Below are positions 33,428 through 41,444 of a stretch of 64,000 nucleotides of DNA, piece by piece. The translations under genes and the position numbers were made by a program. A model generated the notes under the pieces. It saw nothing but the letters and a program-made list of their open reading frames with translations. It did not search any database and had not been told where the DNA came from. Source of the stretch: Paenibacillus chondroitinus NBRC 15376 (lineage in GTDB: Bacteria > Bacillota > Bacilli > Paenibacillales > NBRC-103111); the NCBI RefSeq assembly GCF_004000765.1, contig NZ_BILW01000005.1, positions 269,481 to 333,480 on the forward strand, in the 5' to 3' direction. Position 1 is the first letter of the stretch, and every line of letters starts with the position of its first letter.

Positions 33428-34351
33428 ATGGCCTACATCGAAGCTGAGGGTGTTCTCGTAAATGCAAATATGAAGAAAGGCGGAAAGCTTCTCATTCAAA
33501 TTGAAGTTACCGAGGACTTAGAAAATAGAGAAGATTATTTCCATTTACGTAAGATGATCGAGAAGAACGTTCGCTTCTCTTTGGATAATCTAGTTGTGGA
33601 ATACAACGTTACACTAAATGCCAGGACGAACAAGCCGGTCCGTGAATATAAGGTCGATGTAAGTGGGGTTGTATCAGAAGTGAAGTCAGAGGGTGAACAG
33701 GCTGAAATGGATCTTGGACTTCCGGCTGAGAAAGTACCGACGAAAGAAGAAACAGAGGAAGCCGATCGTAAACTAATTGATGAGTTTATCCGCAGTGGAC
33801 TTGCTCCGCAGCATGAGGATTTAACATTAGACTTCACATCGATTCTCAAACGTTTTTATGATGGTACAGGATATGTCAAGATTGCTGCTGATTTAAATAT
33901 AACGTTGGGTGAGCTGTCAGTAATGCTCGATGAGTACCGTAAAAGAGTAGCTCCGCTTGCTACGAAGTGGGATGACTGGAGGCGGGGGCAAGCTGAGACT
34001 TCAGTAGAGAAGCCTGAGACATCGGCTGCAGAAGTTTCTAGCAGTGAAGTAGTTGAGTTTACTGAACCTGTGGTTCAAGAAGATAAACAAGAGGTTGTTC
34101 CGGGTATTGAAGAGAAGAGCAGTCAAATCGGCAAAGATGAGCTGGAGAACTTTATTTTAGGTGGGGATGGACCAGTGTTTGAAGATTTACCATATGACTT
34201 TAAAGAGCTCCTTACTCGTAAACGTAATGGTGAGACATGGATGGAGATCGCACAGTCATTGAAAATAAGTTCAAGTAAGCTAGCAGCTGATTGGAGCGAA
34301 TACAAGAAGCGTATTAAATCTGTATTAGATGGAGAGAACGGGGCCGCATAA
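33428..34351 (+). CDS. unknown phage protein with duplicated HTH-like segment
   Basis: The 307-residue protein has an N-terminal beta domain (about 1-80), a low-complexity Glu/Ser/Val linker and two related helical segments: DEFIRSGLAPQHEDLTLDF...MLDEYRKRV (about 118-177) and ENFILGGDGPVFEDLPYDF...DWSEYKKRI (about 238-298). Both share E-D-L, I-A, L-(N/K)-I and EY(R/K)KR positions, so they arose by duplication and may bind DNA. Function unknown. Confidence 0.7.
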   Translation: MAYIEAEGVLVNANMKKGGKLLIQIEVTEDLENREDYFHLRKMIEKNVRFSLDNLVVEYNVTLNARTNKPVREYKVDVSGVVSEVKSEGEQAEMDLGLPAEKVPTKEETEEADRKLIDEFIRSGLAPQHEDLTLDFTSILKRFYDGTGYVKIAADLNITLGELSVMLDEYRKRVAPLATKWDDWRRGQAETSVEKPETSAAEVSSSEVVEFTEPVVQEDKQEVVPGIEEKSSQIGKDELENFILGGDGPVFEDLPYDFKELLTRKRNGETWMEIAQSLKISSSKLAADWSEYKKRIKSVLDGENGAA

Positions 34352-34368
34352 AAAAGGAGGGTTAAGAT

Positions 34369-34725
34369 ATGAAATGGAAACAAGAGCTGTTATGGGTTAA
34401 ACGAAATGAATATGGTGTTGCACTACGTATAGAGGAAGAGCGGCCGGCTGGTGTTCCGGTTACTGAGATCGATGGTGATTTGGAAGAAGATAAACAGATT
34501 ATCAAAACAATCGATAGCATGTCTGCAATTGCTACGCTCAATCGGTACTTTGCACTTGTTGAAAATACAAAACCAACACTGGAACAAGCAGAGGAAGCAG
34601 TCAAAACACTTTGTCATGTATACGGAGCTGCGAATGAAGAAGTATTGTTTGAACGCGGTGATCCAGAGTTGATTGAAACATACAAACAATTAAGAAAGGA
34701 AATTATGATGAGAGTGAAAGAATAA
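34369..34725 (+). CDS. unknown phage protein
   Basis: The 118-residue acidic product follows AAAGGAGGG by about 11 bases. The N-terminal half is beta-rich and the C-terminal half helical (LEQAEEAVKTLCHVYGAANEEVLFE). It is the last gene of the early/middle rightward block. No family recognised. Confidence 0.65.
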   Translation: MKWKQELLWVKRNEYGVALRIEEERPAGVPVTEIDGDLEEDKQIIKTIDSMSAIATLNRYFALVENTKPTLEQAEEAVKTLCHVYGAANEEVLFERGDPELIETYKQLRKEIMMRVKE

Positions 34726-35429
34726 GGAAAGAAAGTAAATAAATCCTCTGCTTCGCTGTAATAAACAACAAAAAAAGCCACCTTACCGGCCAGGCAAGAG
34801 CGGTTAAGGTGGGAAAAGGATGAGTTGACAATAACAATATATTCCGTTCATAAGGTGACGTTCTTATGGACATAAAAAATCACCATACCGGATCGAATAG
34901 GATCAGTAAAGTGACAAAAAGAATGAGTTAACAGTTACAGTTCCATTTTTAGGTCAGCGTGCATGAGCGATAAAGGCGTTTTGAAACTAAAAACCACATC
35001 ATCGTAGGGTCGATGATGTGGCAACAAAGGTGGAGTATGAAACCATAACAGTATATTCCATCATTTAGATATTGTGTCTTATTCCAATACCCTATTTTCG
35101 ACTAGATTGCTTACTGATGCCACAAATAAAGCACATTTTTTTAACCCTTTTAATTGCTTCACATTGTCGCAATAGATACATCTCATGAACTCTAGCCTCC
35201 AGTCCATTACGATTATTGACTTTATATTGGAACAAAATTAGATGAATTATTCATTGAAAAACATGAGAGCCAAGGGGGAAATCGTATTAGGACTTAAAGG
35301 TGTGTTGATGTGATGAAAACGATGACTTTGTCGAAGAAGTTCCGCAATGTTGTTATAAGAATATGATCGTTCATTTGAAGAAAAAACCAATGAATATCGC
35401 GATCAGGAAGGGGAAGTTGAAAGAAAAAT
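34726..35429. other. gene-poor region with structured repeats
   Basis: No convincing gene was found in these 700 bases. The first half contains three hairpin repeat units (34777-35070); the second half is AT-rich with only short frames. Confidence 0.6.
34777..35070 (+). repeat. three imperfect ~105-bp units, each hairpin plus conserved tail
   Basis: Hairpins at 34778-34811 (CCACCTTA.../TAAGGTGG), 34880-34914 (TCAC.../GTGA) and 34992-35020 (perfect 11-bp stem CCACATCATCG/CGATGATGTGG) are each followed by AAAGG, a tiny ORF (ATG AGT TGA; ATG AGT TAA; ATG AAA CCA TAA) and an ATAACA-TATATTCC-like tail. The repeating layout suggests a non-coding RNA or regulatory leader. Confidence 0.6.
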
Positions 35430-35681
35430 TCAAATAACGGAAGTTATAACTACAGTTTCATATCCTTCTTCCAATAAGATTTCTTTGATAGTTGAATGCG
35501 AGTATAGATGCTCTCGAAGAAAACGAATCCTTTTTAAGACAGACACAGCATGTTGATCGTAAAAAACAGACTTTCCTTGGTGAACAGTGGGTATGAATTC
35601 ATGGAAGATAGTTAACCAGTTTCTAATTGTAGTTCTGGGTATTTCCAACAACTCAGGTAGTTCGCATAAGCGATACCTCAT
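35430..35681 (-). CDS. MerR-like DNA-binding protein
   Basis: The leftward product of about 83 residues starts at ATG 35681 (an upstream ATG at 35714 adds 11 residues). It has a MerR-type winged helix (YRLCELPELLEIPRTTIRNWL, FYDQHAVSVLKRIRFLREH). It stands alone in a gene-poor area. It may control nearby phage genes; no ligand domain is present. Confidence 0.6.
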   Translation of the reverse strand: MRYRLCELPELLEIPRTTIRNWLTIFHEFIPTVHQGKSVFYDQHAVSVLKRIRFLREHLYSHSTIKEILLEEGYETVVITSVI

Positions 35682-35830
35682 AGAACACCAACCTATTTCA
35701 AAGTGATATGTCATTACTCAAATTTAGTGTATGTTTCAAAATAAGATTAATATTACTAGACATTAGGGAATATCGAATATACATTAATAAATTTGATATT
35801 GAATCAGAATGGTTGCTGAATGTGAAAACA

Positions 35831-36384
35831 TCAAGTTAATTCATTAAATTTATTTCTTCTGCTCAAGTAGTGAGCTACTAAATAAATAATAAATTGAATT
35901 GGAACAGAGTAGCTATACTTCCATTCTTTAGGGTTGTAGATCATTAGCCATTTAATAAATGGTTCTGCTACATATGAAGTAAGTAAAGCAAATAATATTG
36001 CTTTAAGGTATGGGTTAATTTTAGGTTTTACTTGTATAAGAAACATTATCGCAAGAGGCATCAAAGTCATATCCCACGGTAAATAAGTTGGGACAATAGG
36101 AATCACGTTATATCTATAATGCCAGTATCCAAATTGATCACCAAGAATATCAAGAGTAAGTGAAATACTCATGACAAAGAAACCAACATAAAGAATTCTA
36201 TCGGTACTGTTTTTATTCCTTACCAAAACCAAATTATCCAAGGAATAACAGATAGAATAACACCAAACCACCATAATCCTGAAAAGACAACATGCTCCTT
36301 CCAAATTACTATTTTTTGATCAATTAATAAGTGAATTTGATTAACATTATTATCAATTTGTTCGACTACCTTTTCTTTATCCAT
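35831..36384 (-). pseudogene. frameshifted CBO0543-like membrane protein gene
   Basis: Two overlapping leftward frames together make one typical CBO0543-family protein. The first half starts at ATG 36384 after GAGGTGG, has WKEHVVFSGLWWFGVILSVIPW and stops at TAA near 36223. The second half continues one frame over with RNKNSTDRILYVGFF, further membrane segments and SVPIQFIIYLVAHYLSRRNKF. Loss of one T in a short T run (near 36230) would explain the break. A second broken member lies at 40377-40907. Confidence 0.75.
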
Positions 36385-36433
36385 AGTAACCACCTCACTG
36401 GTGGTATTATCTGCCAAAGGATTATTGATTTAT

Positions 36434-36447
36434 ACATTAATTAATGT
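36434..36447. repeat. 14-bp perfect palindrome
   Basis: ACATTAATTAATGT lies between the broken membrane gene and the hairpin at 36460. It could be an operator. Confidence 0.4.
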
Positions 36448-36452
36448 TTGCA

Positions 36453-36497
36453 AAAAAAGATCCCCCGGCTCCTAGCAAGAATCCCGGGAGATCAAAC
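36453..36497 (-). terminator. leftward terminator hairpin
   Basis: GATCTCCCGGG and CCGGGGGATC pair (one mismatch) and are followed on the minus strand by TTTTTT. It would stop leftward transcription entering from the late-regulator side. Confidence 0.6.
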
Positions 36498-36519
36498 ATA
36501 TGTTCCTATTACCTATATT
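36493..36519 (+). promoter_or_regulatory. LexA-like box and -10 before the late regulator
   Basis: CAAACATATGTTCC (36493-36506) matches the LexA consensus at 12 of 14 positions and contains the perfect palindrome AACATATGTT. TATATT (36514-36519) may be the -10. The placement suggests damage-responsive expression of the late regulator; a phage repressor is an alternative binder. Confidence 0.45.
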
Positions 36520-36543
36520 AACACACTGCGGAGGTGTGAGGGA

Positions 36544-37098
36544 ATGGGAAGCAATGATTTATCTAAAGGTTATAAACAAACGGCCGCCATGCTTAGACGG
36601 CTGGCTGCTGAGAAAACGAATAGGATTAAAAAAATAGAGCAGCAAGAAAATGAAAGTATTCTATGTAAGCAAAATGAGCTTTCAAAGCTGCAGGCCGATC
36701 GGCGAGTTATTAATGAAATGGTTGCTGATTGTGAGTGGACAATTGAGTGGCTGGACAGCGGGCGCCGGCCAGGAAATAAACGGGGGATTGAGCGGCGGGC
36801 AGCGTATCAGCGGGAGAAATTAATGGATCCGGTCCGGATGCAGGCGTACATCACACAGAGTTCGGCTGGCAGCCCGGTTAATCTTTCTGATTGGCAGAGG
36901 TTTCAGATTGAAGATGCACTGTCTAGGTTAAGCGAAAGGGAGCGAGAATGCTACGTGCTGGCGCATGGGGAGTGCTTTTCGTTTAGTGAGATTGCTGGGA
37001 TGCTTGGGGTAAGTAAAGGTAGTGTGGAGGTTTATGTGACGCGGGCTCAGAAAAAAATATCAATGGATTTGCAGAGTAGCCTATTCCTTGTGGGATAG
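36544..37098 (+). CDS. late transcription regulator with sigma region 4 (Xpf-like)
   Basis: I choose ATG 36544, eight bases after GGAGGTG, giving 184 residues. The N-terminal part is a charged coiled coil (about 15-65). The C-terminal part is a sigma-70 region 4 helix-turn-helix (DALSRLSERERECYVLAHGECFSFSEIAGMLGVSKGSVEVYVTRAQKKI, in two parts about 123-175). PBSX Xpf and related proteins use this architecture to switch on late genes, which here start at 41.1 kb. Confidence 0.82.
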   Translation: MGSNDLSKGYKQTAAMLRRLAAEKTNRIKKIEQQENESILCKQNELSKLQADRRVINEMVADCEWTIEWLDSGRRPGNKRGIERRAAYQREKLMDPVRMQAYITQSSAGSPVNLSDWQRFQIEDALSRLSERERECYVLAHGECFSFSEIAGMLGVSKGSVEVYVTRAQKKISMDLQSSLFLVG

Positions 37099-37206
37099 GT
37101 TCTTTATGTAAATTTAATCATATAAAGATTTTTATTATGCTAAGATAAAAAATGTCTGTTTTATGTAGTTTTATTCTTAATAAAAATTAATAAGTGGGGG
37201 CTATCA

Positions 37207-38112
37207 ATGAAGGGATTAAAAGAGTTTGGAGAAACAGCGCAAAATTTGTCCAAAAATCCAATCGGTATAATTGGGCTGTTTTTAGTTTTAGTGTATGCTG
37301 TTGCAGCAATAGTGCTAACTATGTCTCAGACAGAGGATCGAATTCAGCGGCTTTTACTTACCTCTTTCTTGGTGATATTTCCAATCTTAGTGTTAGCAGC
37401 TTTCTTTGAATTGGTTACAAAACATCATAAAAAATTGTATGCACCTTCTGATTTTAGAGATGAAGAAAACTTTATGGATAAAGATACTCAAGAAGTTTAT
37501 CCAAGTCAGTTTGAATTGATTAAATCACAATTAGATGAGTCTAACAAGACAACCATTGGACTTGTTTCAGGAGTACATGAACAAATACAAGTGTTGTTGA
37601 CAGAGTTTTCAAAGGAAAATTCTAAAAATAACAAAAATGACGACAATAACCTGATTAAGTTAGAAGGACAGGTTCAAAGTACAAAAGAGCTTATTGAAAC
37701 CACAATCAAGTGGTCCAGATATCCTTTCTGGATAAATGTAAATCTTGAAAATTACAATGAAATATTTAAAAGACTCATTGATAGCGGACTTACATTTAAA
37801 AGAGAGTTTGGTGATCACGAAAAGCCAAGTTTGTTTGTTTTGACATTTGGTCGAAGTGTTCCCATTGAAAATATTAAAGAAGCAATTAGCTTATTAATCC
37901 CATTTGGAATAGAAGCAATTTGTATCTCAAAGGAAAAAAATAATTATAATAACATACATGTGGGGGCATATAATTATAAATATGGTCCAGTTCTCTTATT
38001 GTCGCAAAATATAATAAACGTTTTAAGTAAGCCTGATCTCACAAAAAAAGAGTTTTTAGAGATATATGATGAATGTCAAAGTGGAATTTCGAAAAGATAT
38101 AATGCATCTTAA
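37207..38112 (+). CDS. two-TM membrane protein with soluble C-domain, unknown
   Basis: The 301-residue product starts at ATG 37207 after GGGGG. It has two N-terminal membrane helices (about 19-40 and 48-67), a flexible Asn/Lys-rich linker (about 138-150) and a soluble C-terminal domain (about 165-295). It is AT-rich compared with neighbours and has its own spacing on both sides, so it looks like lysogenic-conversion cargo. Membrane anchoring plus a soluble domain is common in defence effectors, but no motif supports this directly. Confidence 0.65.
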   Translation: MKGLKEFGETAQNLSKNPIGIIGLFLVLVYAVAAIVLTMSQTEDRIQRLLLTSFLVIFPILVLAAFFELVTKHHKKLYAPSDFRDEENFMDKDTQEVYPSQFELIKSQLDESNKTTIGLVSGVHEQIQVLLTEFSKENSKNNKNDDNNLIKLEGQVQSTKELIETTIKWSRYPFWINVNLENYNEIFKRLIDSGLTFKREFGDHEKPSLFVLTFGRSVPIENIKEAISLLIPFGIEAICISKEKNNYNNIHVGAYNYKYGPVLLLSQNIINVLSKPDLTKKEFLEIYDECQSGISKRYNAS

Positions 38113-38236
38113 TTCGAGATAACAATCTAAAATACAATCATCATTTTTTGTCGTACTAATGCCACCTACTAATGAAGCACCCTAACCGGTGCTTTTTCTT
38201 TTACCTAAATCCAACATAACATAAGGGGGAACTTGT

Positions 38237-39526
38237 TTGCGAATCGAAACTATTGCAATAGAACTAATAAATCCTAGCAGCTGGAACCCAAATGAGATGG
38301 ACGAGCATATCTATAGTTCGTTAGTGGAAAGTATCCGGAAACACGGCGTGCTGCAGCCAATCCTGGTTCGGAGTGATATGACAATCGTTAAGGGCGAGAA
38401 GCGCTGGAAGGCGGCTAAGGAGGCAGGACTTACCGAGCTTACTTGCGTTGTTGTGGAGTCTAGTGATGAGGAGTCTAAGCTGTTAACGATTAGCCTGAGC
38501 CATTTACGCGGCCGGACCAATGACGAGCTGCTAGCATCGCTCCTGGAAGAGCTTTCCGCTCATTATTCAATTGAGGAGTTGTCACTGCAGACAGGCTTTC
38601 AAATGGACGAGCTAAATCAAATGCTTCCAGGATTAAACGCAGATACTGAACTGATTACTCCAGTCCAAGAAGACGAGTTCGACGTTCAACGTGCTTTGGA
38701 TGAGATTAAAGAACCAGAGACTCGATACGGGGATGTATGGCAGCTCGGCAGGCATATATTGGTGTGTGGCGATGCAACTAAGTTGGAAGATGTTCAGAAA
38801 CTCATGGAAGGCGCCAAGGCGGCGCTTGTAGTGACAGACCCACCTTATAATGTAGCAGTGGAGAGTGATTCGGCCAGGCTGGCCGCAGATGGTCGAGGAT
38901 CAATAATGAATGACGATATGCCCGCAGAGGAGTTCGCGGGCTTTTTGAATTCTGTTTTTTCTTGTTATGCTTCGGTTATGGACCCGAAGGCGGCTATTTA
39001 TGTATTCCATCCTTCTTCTTATCAAAGAGAGTTTGAAAATGCGATGAACGCGGCCGGCATCGTAGTTAGGTCCCAATGCATTTGGTCAAAGAACGCTGCT
39101 TCCTTTGGTTGGTCTCAGTATCGATATAAACATGAGCCGGTGTTCTATGCCCATTTGAAAGGTAAGTCGCCGGCATGGTATGGGGACCGGAAGCAGACGA
39201 CTATTTGGAAAGCCGGCTTGCCTCAGGAATTGCCGGAGCCAGAGTCCATTTGGGAAGTATCCCGAGGGGATGTTACTAAGTATGTTCATCCAACACAGAA
39301 ACCGTTGGAGCTCCTGCAGATTCCTATCGGGAATAGCAGTCAGTGCGGTGATATTGTTTTGGACTTTTTCGGCGGCAGCGGATCTACGCTTATGACATGT
39401 GAACAGATGGACCGGACTTGCAGGACGTTAGAACTGGATCCTGTATTTTGTGATGTGATAAAGAAGCGGTTTTATGAGTGGACAGGTATTGAGCCGGTTC
39501 TATTAGTTCAAGCAGATGCTGCGTAA
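38237..39526 (+). CDS. ParB-nuclease-domain / DNA methyltransferase fusion
   Basis: The 429-residue protein starts at TTG 38237 after AAGGGGG. Residues 1-130 form a ParB/Srx-type domain (ESIRKHGVLQPILVR, VKGEKRWKAAKEAG). Residues 150-425 form a beta-group methyltransferase with catalytic DPPYNV (about 199-204) and AdoMet motif FFGGSGSTL (about 385). Such fusions are common in phages and would methylate adenine or cytosine-N4. No cognate nuclease is next to it. A deleted copy lies at 260-527. Confidence 0.9.
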   Translation: MRIETIAIELINPSSWNPNEMDEHIYSSLVESIRKHGVLQPILVRSDMTIVKGEKRWKAAKEAGLTELTCVVVESSDEESKLLTISLSHLRGRTNDELLASLLEELSAHYSIEELSLQTGFQMDELNQMLPGLNADTELITPVQEDEFDVQRALDEIKEPETRYGDVWQLGRHILVCGDATKLEDVQKLMEGAKAALVVTDPPYNVAVESDSARLAADGRGSIMNDDMPAEEFAGFLNSVFSCYASVMDPKAAIYVFHPSSYQREFENAMNAAGIVVRSQCIWSKNAASFGWSQYRYKHEPVFYAHLKGKSPAWYGDRKQTTIWKAGLPQELPEPESIWEVSRGDVTKYVHPTQKPLELLQIPIGNSSQCGDIVLDFFGGSGSTLMTCEQMDRTCRTLELDPVFCDVIKKRFYEWTGIEPVLLVQADAA

Positions 39527-39627
39527 TTTTCGTGCTAAGCGATGAATTTATGTCTTGAATTTCTAATAAGTGAGTATAAAAAATGTATTGTAGGGAATAC
39601 CTTTATCGGACAGGAGGTTTTCCAATA

Positions 39628-40167
39628 ATGACTACTATTTGGGACGCAATAAAGAGCGTCATTGGTTCGATTACAGATGAAGAGCCTGTACCGCCTCTGC
39701 ATGTAGGTGAAGTCATGTCCTTATGGATGTTGCTTACTATATATGAAGAAGGACAGGTTATTTATAAAATTGCATTAAATACCACTACCGATCCTGAACT
39801 TAGACATGCGGTAGAAAATGCGGTTAACGAATCGATGCAAGATGTAGAAATGATAAGAGATTTCATGATCAAAGAAGGTGTTCCGTTACCTCAAGCTCCT
39901 GAGGTTAAGCCAGACTCAAACCCAAACAATATTCCTCAAGGGGTAAAATTTACAGATGATGAAATAGCAAATTTTATAGTTGGTAAGCTCACAGCATCTA
40001 TTGCTCTTTGTGGTCAGGCCTTATCCGAATCTTTAAGAACTGATGTTGGATTCATCATTCTTCGATCTATGAGCCGGCTTTTGCAATATATTGCACCATA
40101 TCGGTCCATGATGAGAAAACGAGGATGGGTTAAAGTGCCCCCTTATTACTACCCTTCTGGTAATTAA
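39628..40167 (+). CDS. DUF3231-family protein
   Basis: The 179-residue protein starts at ATG 39628 after AGGAGG. It resembles one half of the double-domain DUF3231 proteins of spore formers: HVGEVMSLWMLLTIYEEGQVIYKIALNTT, a DVEMIRDFMIKEGVPLP helix and a second helical part. The fold is probably a ferritin-like four-helix bundle. It is a single-gene unit between its own ribosome site and a very strong terminator, typical of a moron gene. Function unknown. Confidence 0.75.
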   Translation: MTTIWDAIKSVIGSITDEEPVPPLHVGEVMSLWMLLTIYEEGQVIYKIALNTTTDPELRHAVENAVNESMQDVEMIRDFMIKEGVPLPQAPEVKPDSNPNNIPQGVKFTDDEIANFIVGKLTASIALCGQALSESLRTDVGFIILRSMSRLLQYIAPYRSMMRKRGWVKVPPYYYPSGN

Positions 40168-40181
40168 TAAGTTATTAATAT

Positions 40182-40220
40182 GAAAGAAGCCCAAGGGATA
40201 TTTTCCCTTGGGCTTCTTTC
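40182..40220. terminator. strong bidirectional terminator
   Basis: A perfect 17-bp stem (GAAAGAAGCCCAAGGGA and its complement) has a 5-base loop. It isolates the DUF3231 gene. Confidence 0.88.
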
Positions 40221-40273
40221 GCATTAATTTTGGCGGTTTTTTTTGATGTCATTTAAAAGTTTATAATATAGAA

Positions 40274-40320
40274 GAAGGACGCTCTTACGTCCTTCCTAGG
40301 TCACCGGACACTCCCGGTGA
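40274..40320 (+). ncRNA. two-hairpin RNA element, copy A
   Basis: Hairpin GAAGGACG/CGTCCTTC (40274-40295, loop CTCTTA) is followed by hairpin TCACCGG/CCGGTGA (40301-40320, loop ACACTC). Closely related to 41015-41059. No gene follows it directly, so it may be a displaced leader or act on its own. Confidence 0.6.
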
Positions 40321-40376
40321 GTCCTGGATGGGTGAAATGTAAAGTAATATGGAGGAGTAAATAAAGTTCTAAGTGA

Positions 40377-40907
40377 TTATTTTGCTTTTTCTTTAATTTT
40401 AGAGTGTCTTGGCAGTCTAAAGCTCATTTCGTTTAGGTGATTACTTGAGAGGGGAACAAAGACCTTCTCTTGCCATACCTGATATCCATATATAACAAAC
40501 GATAATGAAAAAAACAAAACAAAAATTATCCATTTTGCTATATGAATGGTGGCAACTCCCATTCCTTCAACTAACCAATGTAGACCTAAGAAAGAAAAGA
40601 ATGCATCAATTACCAGGTTGGTTAAAACATAAATCCAAAATTTGCGGAATGTTAAATAAAAAATCCAAACCGTTCCAACCGCAAAAAGTCCATAAACGAA
40701 ACTAACGTCAATTATATATCCCCAAGGGACAATACGTTCGTGGATTGTCCACCATTTGTATGTATAAGCAATTTCAAAAATTATTGTCATGATTAAAGAA
40801 ATAAAGGTTGTTACTGGTATTTAACGTTTTATAGCTTTTTTCTTCATTAATAATAACGAAAACCAAGGAAAAACTAATATCGCCCACAACATTAGTTTTA
40901 TAAACAT
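40377..40907 (-). pseudogene. CBO0543-like membrane protein gene with internal stop
   Basis: The leftward gene starts at ATG 40907 (GGGGTG eight bases upstream), runs 28 codons (MFIKLMLWAILVFPWFSLLL then KKKAIKR), meets TAA at 40823-40821 and continues in the same frame for 147 codons (IPVTTFISLIMTIIFEIAYTY and further membrane helices). The whole would be 176 residues with about five membrane segments. A TAT-to-TAA change would suffice. It could restart at ATG 40790. Confidence 0.78.
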
Positions 40908-41014
40908 GATATTCACCCCAATATTTGTAATATAAATATATTCCACAAAAATTAATGTTGTTATTCAAATAACTTTTTTGAGTGATTGTTTATGAAGCTT
41001 TACTGATAAAAAAA

Positions 41015-41139
41015 GAAGGACGCTCTAACGTCCTTCTCAGTAACCGGAATACTCCCGGTGAGATCATGTTTGCCGTGGCCACGGTTATGCGAACGCATGA
41101 TCTCTTTTTCATTTTAACGGATGATGGGAGTGTTCGCAA
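41015..41139 (+). ncRNA. structured leader of the late (terminase) operon, copy B
   Basis: Hairpin 1 is GAAGGACG/CGTCCTTC (41015-41036); hairpin 2 is ACCGG/CCGGT (41043-41059). A palindrome CCGTGGCCACGG (41073-41084) follows, then TGCGAAC (41088-41094), which can pair with GTTCGCA (41132-41138) immediately before the TTG start. The last pairing would enclose the GGGAG ribosome site, suggesting translational control. It is conserved in the remnant at 2310-2423. Confidence 0.6.
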
Positions 41140-41364
41140 TTGAAAGATGAAAATACGAACAAAGAAAATGAAGAGTTGTTACTCGAGCATGAGTTAGCAT
41201 TAATAGAAGGCATCCTGGAATCAAAGTCAAAGTACCGTAAAATCATTCAAGCCGGCATTGCTCGTTGGGTGAAGGACTTCCAGGATGGCCGCATTGAGAT
41301 CAAGTCGGTTGAGGATCTGAAGAAGCTGATTGAGATTGATTTGGAGCTTCAAAAAGAGCAGTAG
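41140..41364 (+). CDS. small pre-terminase phage protein
   Basis: The 74-residue highly charged product starts at TTG 41140 after GGGAG. It is helical throughout (HELALIEGILESKSKYRKIIQAGIARWVKDF). A gene of this kind regularly precedes terS in related prophages from memory. It may be an accessory packaging or regulatory protein. A truncated copy lies at 2424-2555. Confidence 0.75.
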   Translation: MKDENTNKENEELLLEHELALIEGILESKSKYRKIIQAGIARWVKDFQDGRIEIKSVEDLKKLIEIDLELQKEQ

Positions 41365-41444
41365 TTGCAATTAATTGTGAGAGTCAAATTGAATCTCTTT
41401 TTTATTTGATTTTGATCTTATATCCCGGAGGTGGGTGATATGTA

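Noticed and set aside
36220..36417. Independent 65-residue membrane protein
   Set aside because: Its end and the start of the next frame together make a continuous CBO0543-like protein, so a frameshift is the simpler reading.
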